Shown here: positions 43,098 to 51,657 of the stretch, in pieces
Layout: each line of letters begins with the position of its first letter
Position numbering within the stretch: position 1 is the stretch's first letter
Assembly: GCA_014728045.1 (NCBI GenBank)
Contig: WJMH01000006.1
Coordinates: forward strand, 1-52,737
DNA: 52,737 nucleotides
Source: Candidatus Omnitrophota bacterium
GTDB lineage: Bacteria; Omnitrophota; Gorgyraeia; Tantalellales; Tantalellaceae
Direction of reading: 5' to 3'
The notes under the pieces: model-generated
What the model was told of the DNA's origin: nothing
The model's input: the letters and a program-made list of their open reading frames with translations, nothing else
The model's database searches: none
Program-made: the position numbers and the translations under genes

Positions 43098-43617
43098 TAA
43101 CGTAATTCGATCCTATTCTGATGTAGTCAAGCCCCGAAATGACGGTTATCACTACTGTTATATTCCATAACCAGCTGGCATGGACGAATTGGACCAATAA
43201 AGCTATAACGGTCATCATCTGAAAGACGGTGGTGAGTTTCCCGATAAAAGTGGGCTTGATCTCAATATGTCCGGCAATTATATGTATGAGAGCAACTCCC
43301 AGCAATATTATAACGTCACGGGATATGACCACTATAGGCACGTATGCCGGCATCTTGAGATATTCCGGCAACCCTGAAACAACACTGAACGAGACAAAGG
43401 CACTTCCTATCAGCATCTTATCGGCAATAGGATCCAGGATTGCTCCAAGGCGCGTCTGTTCTTCTCGCACACGCGCCAGATACCCGTCAAGGGCGTCAGT
43501 ACAGGTAGCGACAAGAAATACCAGAAAAGCCAGGTTCAGCCGGTGATAAAGGATAGTCGTTATGAAAACCGGAACTAGGACTATCCTGAAAACTGTAAAT
43601 CTGGTGGCCCAATTCAT
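43084..43617 (-). CDS. pgsA: CDP-diacylglycerol-glycerol-3-phosphate 3-phosphatidyltransferase
   Basis: Makes phosphatidylglycerophosphate at the membrane. The 177-residue product has five to six helices and the CDP-alcohol phosphotransferase signature in CTDALDGYLARVREEQTRLGAILDPIADK (Dx2DGx2ARx8Gx3Dx3D). PgsA is favoured over other family members by length and by NWATRFTVFRIVLVPVF at the N-terminus. A promoter at 43642-43670 precedes it. Confidence 0.92.
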   Translation of the reverse strand: MNWATRFTVFRIVLVPVFITTILYHRLNLAFLVFLVATCTDALDGYLARVREEQTRLGAILDPIADKMLIGSAFVSFSVVSGLPEYLKMPAYVPIVVISRDVIILLGVALIHIIAGHIEIKPTFIGKLTTVFQMMTVIALLVQFVHASWLWNITVVITVISGLDYIRIGSNYVNGKL

Positions 43618-43641
43618 TTCCTCAACCTTCCGAATTAATTT

Positions 43642-43670
43642 TTTATAGCATAGCGTATATTACAAGTCAA
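43642..43670 (-). promoter_or_regulatory. Promoter of pgsA-der-plsY
   Basis: Minus-strand TTGACT (43665-43670) and TATAAA (43642-43647) have a 17-base spacer, 25 bases before the pgsA ATG. Confidence 0.68.
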
Positions 43671-43712
43671 GGAAACAGTATCGGCCAGAGCAAAAGGCTT
43701 TCGGTTTTCTGT

Positions 43713-43874
43713 TTAATGCGCTTCAGCCTTGTTATGCGGATTCATGCTGTGGGTGTTAAAGGTCATCAGGACGCCGAACTCTTCGTTACCTCGCAGATAT
43801 TCTCCGGCAATATGACAGGCATCATCTTCGTCATACGCATCGCAAACGATTTCTATAACTGTCTTGTATTTCAT
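43713..43874 (-). CDS. 53-residue acidic small protein
   Basis: A short gene with a strong ribosome site (AAAGGGGGG before ATG at 43874) and TAA at 43713-43715. The product begins MKYKTVIEIVCDAYDEDDACHIAGEYLRG and has a helical, acidic N-terminal half with two cysteines and a His/Asn-rich tail (NTHSMNPHNKAEAH). It resembles one small alpha/beta unit; no family is recognised. It is the third gene of the AbrB-led operon, 32 bases after the second. Confidence 0.65.
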   Translation of the reverse strand: MKYKTVIEIVCDAYDEDDACHIAGEYLRGNEEFGVLMTFNTHSMNPHNKAEAH

Positions 43875-43906
43875 CTACCCCCCTTTCTGCGAATAAAGTG
43901 TTCCGG

Positions 43907-44077
43907 TCAATCATCGGCGATAACACGGTAAAGCGCCGTCACCTGGTCACGGTAGAACCTGTTATATACATCGGTCAGCGCTTTCTTGCTTACGTTACTT
44001 GCCATCTTCTTTCGGATCTTGTTGCTTTTCCGCGAGCGATTCGGCATGTTACATGAATGAGAATATTTTTTCTTCAT
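43907..44077 (-). CDS. 56-residue basic small protein
   Basis: A short gene whose ATG overlaps the stop of the AbrB-like gene by 4 bases (ATGA); GGAGGGGG lies upstream within that gene. The product has a Lys/Arg/Ser-rich first half (MKKKYSHSCNMPNRSRKSNK...) and a second half predicted helical (KALTDVYNRFYRDQVTALYRVIADD). No family is recognised. The basic tail plus helix would fit a DNA- or partner-binding peptide, but that is speculation. Confidence 0.65.
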   Translation of the reverse strand: MKKKYSHSCNMPNRSRKSNKIRKKMASNVSKKALTDVYNRFYRDQVTALYRVIADD

Positions 44078-44253
44078 GATCGGTCAGCCCCCTCCTTTCT
44101 CTGAAAGATCACCTTGCCGTTATTATCCACGATAAATGCCACTTTGTCCCTGCTCTTTATCCTGAAATACTCCTGAAGGGCTTTCGGTATGAATATCTGC
44201 CCCCTGTCAGATACCGTGGCATAGAACCTGAACCTTGTTTTGCCTTTTCCCAT
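44074..44253 (-). CDS. SpoVT/AbrB-like swapped-hairpin DNA-binding protein
   Basis: A 59-residue protein with the AbrB fold signature: ATVSDRGQIFIPKALQEYFRIKSRDKVAFIVDNNGKVIFQRK. The pattern is sense strand, small-x-[RK]-G-Q-[IV]-x-[IL]-P-K, a helix, then D-K-V and a second strand pair, as in AbrB and MazE-type proteins. It should bind DNA as a dimer, mainly as a repressor. AAAGGAGAT precedes the ATG. Its own promoter (44280-44308) is filled with CAAGTAT half-sites, so autoregulation is likely. It leads three overlapping microgenes; the toxin partner expected of a MazE-type antitoxin is not apparent. Confidence 0.8.
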   Translation of the reverse strand: MGKGKTRFRFYATVSDRGQIFIPKALQEYFRIKSRDKVAFIVDNNGKVIFQRKEGADRS

Positions 44254-44277
44254 TTATTTATCTCCTTTTATAAATAA

Positions 44278-44312
44278 CAAGTATATAGCAAGTATTAATA
44301 CTTGTCAAGTAT
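44278..44312. repeat. Operator-like CAAGTAT repeats over the AbrB-operon promoter
   Basis: CAAGTAT occurs at 44278, 44289 and 44306 and its inverse ATACTTG at 44298. The central 16 bp, CAAGTATTAATACTTG (44289-44304), is a perfect palindrome that fills the -35/-10 spacer. ATACTTGTCAAGTAT (44298-44312) is a second palindrome over the -35. The leftmost copy covers the -10. Confidence 0.75.
44280..44308 (-). promoter_or_regulatory. Strong promoter of the AbrB-led operon
   Basis: Minus-strand TTGACA (44303-44308, perfect) and TATACT (44280-44285) have a 17-base spacer, immediately downstream of the lepB terminator. Confidence 0.85.
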
Positions 44313-44321
44313 CTTACAAAA

Positions 44322-44352
44322 AAAGGCGGGTGTTGATTTTATGCCCGCCTTT
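44322..44352 (-). terminator. Terminator after lepB
   Basis: A 9-bp stem AAAGGCGGG/CCCGCCTTT with a 13-base loop, followed on the minus strand by a T-run of seven. It lies 10 bases past the lepB stop and ends the trp-to-lepB gene block. Confidence 0.88.
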
Positions 44353-44362
44353 CTTTTGGTGA

Positions 44363-44962
44363 CTAGTCGCCTTCCCTAATGAGCCGGATGCGCTTTAGGG
44401 GCCAGTGTATAAGGAATGCTTTACCCACGAGGTTATTCTCAGGAACGAAACCCCAGTACCTCGAATCCATTGAATTTGCGCTGTTGTCCCCGAGAACGTA
44501 AAAGTATCCTTCGGGAACGTGAACAGCCTCTCCCTCGGTACCGTATTTTCCCTTGTTGTAATAAAAAATACTCCTGAGCGGTCTCTTTGAAACTTTCTGG
44601 TCGTCCACGAATAGTTCTCCATCAGTTATCCGCACCGTCTGGCCTCCTTCGGCTATGAAACGTTTGACCAGATACTTCTTTCTTTCCACGGGTGATGTGA
44701 ATACCACTATATCGCCCAGTTCAGGCTCCCTTACATCAGGAAGTCTTATATTTACAAACGGTACGCGCGCGCCGTACAGGAACTTGTTCACGAATATGCG
44801 GTCACCAGGTTTCAATGTTGGGTACATCGAATTAGACGGTATCTTAAAGGGCTGGACTATAAATGTCCTTATGAACATCGCCAGTACCGCCGCTATCAAT
44901 ATAGGCTTGATCCATTCTTCCCACCAATAAAGCCATGTACTTCTGTTAAATTCTAATTTCAT
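44363..44962 (-). CDS. lepB: Signal peptidase I
   Basis: Cleaves Sec and Tat signal peptides at the periplasmic side of the inner membrane. The 199-residue product has one N-terminal helix (about 18-36), then box B with nucleophile Ser45 (KIPSNSMYPTL), box D with general base Lys100 (KKYLVKRFIAEGG) and box E GDNSANSMDSRYWG. It is the single-anchor form. Its ATG overlaps the lepA stop by 4 bases, the classic lepA-lepB pair. Confidence 0.96.
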   Translation of the reverse strand: MKLEFNRSTWLYWWEEWIKPILIAAVLAMFIRTFIVQPFKIPSNSMYPTLKPGDRIFVNKFLYGARVPFVNIRLPDVREPELGDIVVFTSPVERKKYLVKRFIAEGGQTVRITDGELFVDDQKVSKRPLRSIFYYNKGKYGTEGEAVHVPEGYFYVLGDNSANSMDSRYWGFVPENNLVGKAFLIHWPLKRIRLIREGD

Positions 44963-46758
44963 GAAATCCTCATCGCTTTCAGAAACGCTTCTTTAGGCAC
45001 ATCGACCTTCCCTATCCTGCGCATCTTTTTCTTCCCCATTTTCTGTTTTTCCCAAAGTTTACGTTTTCTTGTTATATCACCGCCGTAACATTTTCCGGTA
45101 ACGTGTTTTTTCAGGGCGGATATGTTCTCCCTTGCAAGTATCTCCCCTCCGACCGCGGCCTGAAGCGCTACCTTGAAAAGATGCTTGGGGATGGTCTCTT
45201 TCAGTTTCTGAACCAGTTCCAGACCCATCCGGCGAGCCTTGTCCTTGTGTACGATGGCCGAAAGCGCATCACACGGAACCGAATTTATCAGTATCTCCAG
45301 TTTAACGATATCCGCTCTGCGATAGCCGATAACCTCGTAATCCAGAGATCCGTATCCCTGAGTGGAGGATTTTATCTTGTCATAGAAATCGATTATGATC
45401 TCGGCTAGGGGAAAATTATACGTAAGCTGCACCCTGGTCGGATCCAGATATTTTGTGCTAACGAATTCACCCCTTTTACTCTCACAAAGCTTCATCAGAG
45501 CCCCTATCGAATCGGAGGGAGCGAAGATATAACACCTCACGAAAGGTTCCTCCACGTATTCTATCGTCTCTCTCTGAGGATATTTAGTAGGGTTATCTAC
45601 CTCTATCAACTCTCCGTCTGTCAACCTCAACTTGTAGTTCACGCTCGGAGAGGAAGCAATGAGATCGAGGTTGAACTCTCTTTCCAGGCGTTCCTGTATG
45701 ATCTCCATATGGAGCAACCCCAAGAACCCACAGCGGAATCCGAAGCCCAGGGCTGCGGATGTCTCCGGCTCATATATGAATGACGAATCCGAAAGCCTGA
45801 GCTTCTCCATGGCGCTTTTCAGGTCTTCGTAATCCTCGTTGCTTACAGGATATATACCGCTGAAGACCATAGGCTTTACCTGTTTATATCCGGGAAGCGG
45901 CTTCTTCGCCGGTTTTACCGCGTCGGTTATCGTGTCGCCAACGACGACTTCCTTGGCTTCCTTGATATTGCACACGATATATCCGACCTGGCCGCAGTCA
46001 AGTTTCTCGACAGGCTGTTCCTCCGGGGTGAAAACCCCGACCTCTTTTACCTCGTAGCTTGTGCGCCTGTTCATCATCTCTATCTGCATGCCGCTGCTTA
46101 TCTGGCCGTTCATGACTCTCACGTAAACGATAACACCCCTGTACGTATCATAAGACGAATCGAAAATGAGCGCCTGAAGAGGTTTATTTCGCTCGCCTGT
46201 CGGCGGGGGTATCCTTTGAACTATCGTCTCAAGAAGCTCCGCGACACCCGTGCCTTCCTTTGCGCTTATGTGCAGGATCTCATCCCGGTCAACACCTGCT
46301 ATCTCCTCCATCTGTTTGGTTATTTCTTCTATTCTCGCGCTTTTGAGATCTATCTTGTTAATAACAGGTATGATCTTAAGCTCGTGTTCCATCGCGAGAT
46401 ACAGGTTAGCGATGGTCTGGGCCTCGACGCCCTGCACCGCATCGACGACCAGAAGAGTTCCTTCACAGGCGGCTATACTTTTGGAAACTTCATATGAAAA
46501 ATCAACGTGACCAGGGGTATCAATCAAGTTCAGCAGGTAGGCCTCTCCGTCCCCGGCCTTGTAGAGTATCCTGACCGCGCTGGACTTGATGGTTATACCT
46601 CTTTCTCTTTCAAGGTCCATATCATCCAGGAACTGGTCGCGGAACTGCCTGCCGGTGACGGTATCTGTAAGCTGTATTATCCTGTCGGCAAGCGTGCTCT
46701 TACCGTGGTCGATATGCGCTATAATACAGAAATTCCTGATCCTAGAAAGGTTATCCAT
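44959..46758 (-). CDS. lepA: Elongation factor 4 (LepA)
   Basis: Ribosome-associated GTPase, 599 residues, the normal LepA length. G1 AHIDHGKSTLADRI, switch II IDTPGHVDFSYE, G4 NKIDL. The C-terminal LepA-specific domain has YGGDITRKRKLWEKQKMGKKKMRRIGKVDVPKEAF. It lies 22 bases after the phosphohexomutase gene. Confidence 0.97.
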   Translation of the reverse strand: MDNLSRIRNFCIIAHIDHGKSTLADRIIQLTDTVTGRQFRDQFLDDMDLERERGITIKSSAVRILYKAGDGEAYLLNLIDTPGHVDFSYEVSKSIAACEGTLLVVDAVQGVEAQTIANLYLAMEHELKIIPVINKIDLKSARIEEITKQMEEIAGVDRDEILHISAKEGTGVAELLETIVQRIPPPTGERNKPLQALIFDSSYDTYRGVIVYVRVMNGQISSGMQIEMMNRRTSYEVKEVGVFTPEEQPVEKLDCGQVGYIVCNIKEAKEVVVGDTITDAVKPAKKPLPGYKQVKPMVFSGIYPVSNEDYEDLKSAMEKLRLSDSSFIYEPETSAALGFGFRCGFLGLLHMEIIQERLEREFNLDLIASSPSVNYKLRLTDGELIEVDNPTKYPQRETIEYVEEPFVRCYIFAPSDSIGALMKLCESKRGEFVSTKYLDPTRVQLTYNFPLAEIIIDFYDKIKSSTQGYGSLDYEVIGYRRADIVKLEILINSVPCDALSAIVHKDKARRMGLELVQKLKETIPKHLFKVALQAAVGGEILARENISALKKHVTGKCYGGDITRKRKLWEKQKMGKKKMRRIGKVDVPKEAFLKAMRIS

Positions 46759-46780
46759 AATCTATCTTCTCTTGTCGCCG

Positions 46781-48205
46781 TCAAAGCAGTTTTGAAGCGT
46801 ATTTTTTGCCGAATTCGATGTATTCCAGTGATCTTTTCTTTGAATGTGTTTCACTGTATATCCTCAGCTTAGGCTCTGTCCCGGATAACCTTACCAGAAG
46901 CCAGCTTCCATCTTCACATATGAATTTCGTGCCGTCGGAATCGTTGATGTCAACGACTTCCTTGTCCAGCACTTTCTCGAGAGGATTATTTTTTATCCCT
47001 TTCACAAGTTTTTCCCTTTTCGATCCGGGAAAAGCCATGTCATTCCTCTCATAGACGAATCTCCCGTATTTTGCATCCAGTTCGGCTGTTATCTCGGAGA
47101 GTTTTTTCTTCTCGGCAATAAGCAGTTCCAACACCAATAACGCCGACATGAATCCGTCCCTGTCCGGGATGTATCCTTTGAAAGCGACCCCACCGGTCTC
47201 TTCGCCGCCTATAAGAATATCCTTTTCCCTCATGATATCACATATGTATTTGAAACCCACGGGGGTCTCGTAAGTTTCAAGTCCATATTCTTCGCTCATT
47301 TTGTTGATAAGACCTGTTCCACATATAGTCTGCACGACACCGCCCCTCATCTTCCTGTGCCTCAAAAGATGTAATAGCAGTATCGCCATGACCTTGTGCC
47401 CTGAAAGCAACCGGCCTTTCTCATCAACAACGGCCAGCCTGTCACTGTCACCGTCGGTGGCAAGACCGAGATCATATCTGCCGCGCTTGACCTTTTTGAC
47501 GAGCTCGCCCAGGTGATGTTCGTTGGGTTCCGGGGCCCTGCCGTGAAAACCCGGATTGATCTCAGAGTACATGAAGTCAAGCTTGATGTCCGTGCCCTTG
47601 AGGATTTCCTTGAGATACGTCTGACCGGTACCGTTCATGGAGTCGACCAGAACGTTTAATTTCCCCTTTTTCAAAAGGCGCATATTCGCGTAATCCCTGA
47701 TAACGCCAAGGTGCATTTTTACGATGTTATCAAGCACTATCTTTTTCTTTTTCACCGCCTCCTCGAAAGGCATGGTCTTCACTTTGGATTTGTTAAGGCG
47801 CTGCTCTATCCTGTCTATGATGTCGCTGTTGGCAGATCCCGCGAAAAAACCCTTGTATTTTATTCCGTTGTATTCAGGAGGGTTATGGCTTGAGGTAACG
47901 ATGACTCCCCCGGTGAGTTTCTTCTGATCTATGTAAACGCACACCGACGGTGTGGGGCTCGGCCTGTCGGTTAAATAGGTCTTTATCCCGTTAGCTGCGA
48001 GCACACAAGCTACGGTCTTGGCATATTCGTCCGAAAGGAACCTCGTATCATAACCGACAACAAGTCTTCTTTTCTTGTAAACTCTCTCTCTGCGGGACTT
48101 CACGAAATCCGCTATCGCCTGCGCGACAACCGCAACATTATCAAAAGTGAACTCCTTGCTTATAACCGCCCGCCATCCGTCTGTACCGAACTTGATCTTC
48201 GACAT
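46781..48205 (-). CDS. Phosphoglucomutase/phosphomannomutase family protein
   Basis: A 474-residue alpha-D-phosphohexomutase. Domain 1 has GTDGWRAVI and the phosphoserine loop VTSSHNPPEYNGIKYKG; the metal loop is ATDGDSDRLAVVDEKG; the sugar-specificity loop is IGGEETGGVAFKGYIPDRDG; and the phosphate-binding loop in domain 4 is VRLSGTEPKLRIYSE. GEETGG rather than GEMSGH suggests glucose-phosphate preference, but phosphoglucosamine or mannose cannot be excluded. GGAGGAG precedes the ATG. Confidence 0.92.
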   Translation of the reverse strand: MSKIKFGTDGWRAVISKEFTFDNVAVVAQAIADFVKSRRERVYKKRRLVVGYDTRFLSDEYAKTVACVLAANGIKTYLTDRPSPTPSVCVYIDQKKLTGGVIVTSSHNPPEYNGIKYKGFFAGSANSDIIDRIEQRLNKSKVKTMPFEEAVKKKKIVLDNIVKMHLGVIRDYANMRLLKKGKLNVLVDSMNGTGQTYLKEILKGTDIKLDFMYSEINPGFHGRAPEPNEHHLGELVKKVKRGRYDLGLATDGDSDRLAVVDEKGRLLSGHKVMAILLLHLLRHRKMRGGVVQTICGTGLINKMSEEYGLETYETPVGFKYICDIMREKDILIGGEETGGVAFKGYIPDRDGFMSALLVLELLIAEKKKLSEITAELDAKYGRFVYERNDMAFPGSKREKLVKGIKNNPLEKVLDKEVVDINDSDGTKFICEDGSWLLVRLSGTEPKLRIYSETHSKKRSLEYIEFGKKYASKLL

Positions 48206-48231
48206 CTACTCTCCTCCTCTTTTTCGCGTAT

Positions 48232-48873
48232 TCACACCCTCAGCGACTTTATCGCCTTGGAATAATCTCCGGACCCGAAAACATAAGAACCTGCAACAAG
48301 TACATTGGCACCCGCTTCAACCGCCCTTTTAGCAGTAATATCATTGATCCCGCCGTCGACCTCTATATATCCCTCGAAACGGTTCTTTATATGCTGCACC
48401 TTATCCAGCATCTCCTCCATGAAATCCTGACCCCCGAATCCCGGCTCCACTGTCATTACCAGCACCATGTCAACAAGCCCGAGATAGGGTTCGATACTGC
48501 CAACACTGGTGCCCGGTTTCAAGGTCACGCCGGCCTGTTTTCCTCTGTTCCTGATCTTTTCGATGACCCCGCGGGGATCATCGGTAGCCTCCACGTGGAA
48601 AGTGATAAGATCGCTCCCGGCATCAGCGAATTCATCTATAAATCGCTCCGGCCTGTCGATCATAAGATGCACGTCAAAACAAAGGTCCGTGACAGGTCTT
48701 ATCTTCTTAACAACAGGCGCGCCTATAGTAAGGTTGGGAACAAAATGCCCGTCCATGACATCGACATGGACCCAGTCAGCCCCAGCGCTTGCTATATCCC
48801 GTATTTCTTCGGCAAGCCTGCTGAAATCCGCCGATAAGATGCTCGGCGCGACTAATAACTTGTTATCTGCCAT
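48232..48873 (-). CDS. rpe: Ribulose-phosphate 3-epimerase
   Basis: Interconverts ribulose-5-phosphate and xylulose-5-phosphate. The 213-residue TIM barrel has APSILSADFSRL, the metal and catalytic WVHVDVMDGHFVPNLTIG, VHLMIDRPE, ITFHVEA, LVMTVEPGFGGQDFMEEM, and EVDGGINDITAKRAVEAGANVLVAGSYVFG. It lies 15 bases past the M50 protease stop. Confidence 0.97.
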   Translation of the reverse strand: MADNKLLVAPSILSADFSRLAEEIRDIASAGADWVHVDVMDGHFVPNLTIGAPVVKKIRPVTDLCFDVHLMIDRPERFIDEFADAGSDLITFHVEATDDPRGVIEKIRNRGKQAGVTLKPGTSVGSIEPYLGLVDMVLVMTVEPGFGGQDFMEEMLDKVQHIKNRFEGYIEVDGGINDITAKRAVEAGANVLVAGSYVFGSGDYSKAIKSLRV

Positions 48874-48888
48874 TTTTTTGCCTTTCCG

Positions 48889-49968
48889 TCATGTGGTCTG
48901 ATCATGAACCATCACATAAACCCTGTTTATGTCATCAAGAGTGACCACCCCCACTATCTGGTCGTTCTTGACCACGGGCAAAGCGTTGGTAGCCTGTTCG
49001 ATCATTAGCTTTCTTGCCTTGTGGAGCCTTTCGCTGACACTTACCGGCTCAATATCCGTCCTCATTATCTCCTGGGCTGTTATCTCCTTGCCTTTGACAT
49101 GCATGCCATGAAGGATCTCTTTCCTTGTGATCAACCCCATGTACTCGCCGTCGTCCAAAACCGGGAAATCCTCCTGATGCGCGTGGAACATCAACTCAAG
49201 AAGTTTCGACAGTCTGGTTTCCGGGTCTACATGTATGTAATCTCGCGGGAGAACGTCCTTTATGGTATATTTTTTGATGGTTTCTACGACCTCTACCTGC
49301 AGCCCCTCGCTGGAAGCGGCCATATATATGAAAACGGCTATGATCAAAAGGAATATATGTCCGTATACTATCCCCAGATAAGCGAACATAAGCGCGAATA
49401 TGTGTCCCAACCTTACCGCAACGGCGGTGGCCTGCTTGAAACCCATCCTGGATGTAAGTATCGCCCTTAACACTCTTCCTCCATCCATCGGGAATGCGGG
49501 TATCAGGTTGAAGACGGCAAGCACAAGATTTATCCAGTATATATGTGCCCATACATTGAAACCTCCGGTATATTCGGCCTGCCCGGTCAATACCCTGAAC
49601 GGGTACATAAGGGTCTCCCTGCCGAGGAACAGGTAAAGGGGATAAAAAAATACCGCCACTATGACAAGATTCGATAAAGGACCGGCAAGGGAAATGATCA
49701 TCTCCTGATAAGGTTTTTTTGGAACTTCCTGCATGGAAGCGACCCCGCCAATAGGAAGAAGCGTGATCTTCTTTACTTTTATACCGAAATGAGCGGCGGC
49801 CAGACTATGGCAAAGCTCATGTACGGTCACGAAAAAGAATATCCCAATTATAAGCACCAGCCCCTTTGCCCCAAGTATCAGGGCAAAAAACGCAAGAAGC
49901 AGGAAAAACGTGACATGTATCTTTATATCTATTCCGAAAACCCTGGTCAGCCTGAATGAACCCCTCAT
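48889..49968 (-). CDS. M50 site-2-protease family metallopeptidase with CBS domains
   Basis: A 359-residue intramembrane zinc protease of the SpoIVFB/S2P class III type. Zinc ligands are in VTVHELCHSLAAAHFG (His50, Glu51, His54), and Asp162 is in FNLIPAFPMDGGR. About six helices span 1-225. Two CBS domains follow (about 240-295 and 300-355), which usually bind adenosine nucleotides and may gate activity by energy state. The substrate, often a membrane-bound anti-sigma factor, is unknown. Its ATG overlaps the M16 protease stop by 4 bases. Confidence 0.93.
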   Translation of the reverse strand: MRGSFRLTRVFGIDIKIHVTFFLLLAFFALILGAKGLVLIIGIFFFVTVHELCHSLAAAHFGIKVKKITLLPIGGVASMQEVPKKPYQEMIISLAGPLSNLVIVAVFFYPLYLFLGRETLMYPFRVLTGQAEYTGGFNVWAHIYWINLVLAVFNLIPAFPMDGGRVLRAILTSRMGFKQATAVAVRLGHIFALMFAYLGIVYGHIFLLIIAVFIYMAASSEGLQVEVVETIKKYTIKDVLPRDYIHVDPETRLSKLLELMFHAHQEDFPVLDDGEYMGLITRKEILHGMHVKGKEITAQEIMRTDIEPVSVSERLHKARKLMIEQATNALPVVKNDQIVGVVTLDDINRVYVMVHDQTT

Positions 49969-51236
49969 AGTTTGCCCAGCTCCTTTTTGATAGCTCTTTT
50001 AACGTTGTCTTTTAAGCTGCCGATCATGGCAAGATGGGCCCCGCTGGAGCAAAAAAGCCGGTCACATGTCCTCTGTACGTCAGCGATACTGACCTGGTCT
50101 ATCCTCCGCAGCACATCACTCACCTCGGGTATGAGATTATGCGTCATAAGCCTGTCCCCAAGCCACAGCATCCTGGTCGACGTCGCCTCCATGGCCAGGA
50201 GAAACTGTCCCTTCGCGTATCTTTTTGCCCGATCGAGTTCTTCTTCAGTGACCCCGAGATCCCTCAGCCGCTTGATCTCATCGAGTATGGCCGTCAAAGA
50301 ACGTTTCGCGCTGAAATTATCCACACCGGCGTGTATCTGTATCTCTCCAACATCACTGTGACGCTTGTAGGTAGACGATATATCATAACACAAGCCGTAC
50401 TTCTCCCGAAGTTCCTCGAACAACCGGGAAGACATGTTCCCGCCGAGGATAATGTTCATCATCTTAGTCGCGAACCTTTGGCGTATATTCCGGTCCTCCG
50501 CACGAAAACCCAGGGCTATGTGCGTTTGCTGGGTGTTGCCCCGGCACACCCTCATCCGCGGTCCCTTATGAAAAACCCCGGCCCTATCGAACGTGATCTT
50601 CTTCTTTCTTTTCTCCCCAGAGAACTTTTCCATGGCATACTGGCTGAGCCTGTCGGGATGAATGTTCCCTGCGGCAACAACGGCTATATTTCCCGGATGG
50701 TAGTTCTCCTCCTTGAAGCTCACCAGTTCGTCCTTGGTGAATTTTTTTACAGTACCCATGTTGCCGGTAAGCGGACGGCCCAGAGCGTTCCCCGGCCACA
50801 TGATGCCGCTTAGAACGTCAAGCACGTGTTCGGCAGGCTGATCGCGGTACATCTTGATTTCCTCGCATATCACGAATTTCTCGCGGAGGATATCTTCCTT
50901 ATCGAATTTCGCGTTCATGACCATGTCGGCAAGAACATCCATGCCCAGTTCCATGTATTTAGCGGGAACCTTGACCATGAAACAGGTCACCTCGTCCGAA
51001 GTAAACCCGTTGAACGATCCACCCACGCCCTCTATGGTCTCTTTCAGGTCCTTGGTCGTCCTGGTATGGGTGCCCTTGAACAGCATATGCTCAATAAAAT
51101 GGCTGATACCGCTCTGCCGGTCAGATTCGTACCTGCCCCCGACACCTATCCAGATCCCTAGCGATACCGAACTCATCTGCGGCATCCTGGATACGACAAC
51201 TTTTAGACCGTTCTTTCCCAGCGTTTTTTTATACAT
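49965..51236 (-). CDS. M16-family zinc peptidase (processing peptidase-like)
   Basis: A 423-residue member of the insulinase/mitochondrial processing peptidase family, similar to bacterial YmxG/PqqL-like proteins. The inverted zinc motif HFIEH is intact (His46, Glu49, His50), with the distal Glu in the CEEIKMYRDQPAEHV region. The C-terminal half-domain has GGNMSSRLFEELREKYGLCYDISS. There is no signal peptide, so it is cytoplasmic. The ATG at 51236 has AGAGGA at good spacing; it overlaps the ruvX stop by 8 bases. An earlier in-frame start is rejected for lack of a ribosome site. Confidence 0.93.
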   Translation of the reverse strand: MYKKTLGKNGLKVVVSRMPQMSSVSLGIWIGVGGRYESDRQSGISHFIEHMLFKGTHTRTTKDLKETIEGVGGSFNGFTSDEVTCFMVKVPAKYMELGMDVLADMVMNAKFDKEDILREKFVICEEIKMYRDQPAEHVLDVLSGIMWPGNALGRPLTGNMGTVKKFTKDELVSFKEENYHPGNIAVVAAGNIHPDRLSQYAMEKFSGEKRKKKITFDRAGVFHKGPRMRVCRGNTQQTHIALGFRAEDRNIRQRFATKMMNIILGGNMSSRLFEELREKYGLCYDISSTYKRHSDVGEIQIHAGVDNFSAKRSLTAILDEIKRLRDLGVTEEELDRAKRYAKGQFLLAMEATSTRMLWLGDRLMTHNLIPEVSDVLRRIDQVSIADVQRTCDRLFCSSGAHLAMIGSLKDNVKRAIKKELGKL

Positions 51237-51657
51237 CAGTCCTCTTTCTGCTATCAAGATACGACTGCAGGATTAACTGCGCCGCGAGTTTGTCCACGGA
51301 TTTCTTGCGCTTTTTCCTCGACAGGTCGGCTTCGAGCATTACCGCCTCGGCTTCCCTGGTACTTAATCTTTCGTCCCATAAATGTACAGGCAATTCAGCT
51401 CTTCGCCTGAGTTTATCGGCGAACCGTTCACTGTCAAGCGCCCGTTCGCCTTTTGATCCGTCCATGTTTACAGGAAGGCCGACAACTATTTCGCCCACGC
51501 CCAGTTCTCCGATCATGCTGATCAAGCGATCTATTACGGCTGTGTCGCTTTCCCTCCGCAAAAGAGCCCTGCCCTGCGCCAGTGTCCGGCTTTCATCACT
51601 TACGGCAACCCCTATTCTCTCGGTACCCAGATCAAGGCCCATTATCCTCATTCTCAT
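51229..51657 (-). CDS. ruvX: RuvX/YqgF-family Holliday junction resolvase-like RNase
   Basis: A 142-residue RNase H-fold protein, the usual length for the family: IMGLDLGTERIGVAVSD with the first catalytic Asp, GEIVVGLPVNMDGSKGERALDSERFADKL, VHLWDERLSTREAEAVML, and VDKLAAQLILQSYLDSR with the last catalytic Asp. The family acts in 16S rRNA 5'-end processing or junction resolution. Its ATG overlaps the trpA stop by 4 bases. Confidence 0.94.
   Translation of the reverse strand: MRMRIMGLDLGTERIGVAVSDESRTLAQGRALLRRESDTAVIDRLISMIGELGVGEIVVGLPVNMDGSKGERALDSERFADKLRRRAELPVHLWDERLSTREAEAVMLEADLSRKKRKKSVDKLAAQLILQSYLDSRKRTDV

Noticed and set aside
43716-43931. A 71-codon plus-strand frame in the small-gene region
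   Set aside because: It is the antisense of the 53-residue gene, which has a strong ribosome site and fits the minus-strand operon.
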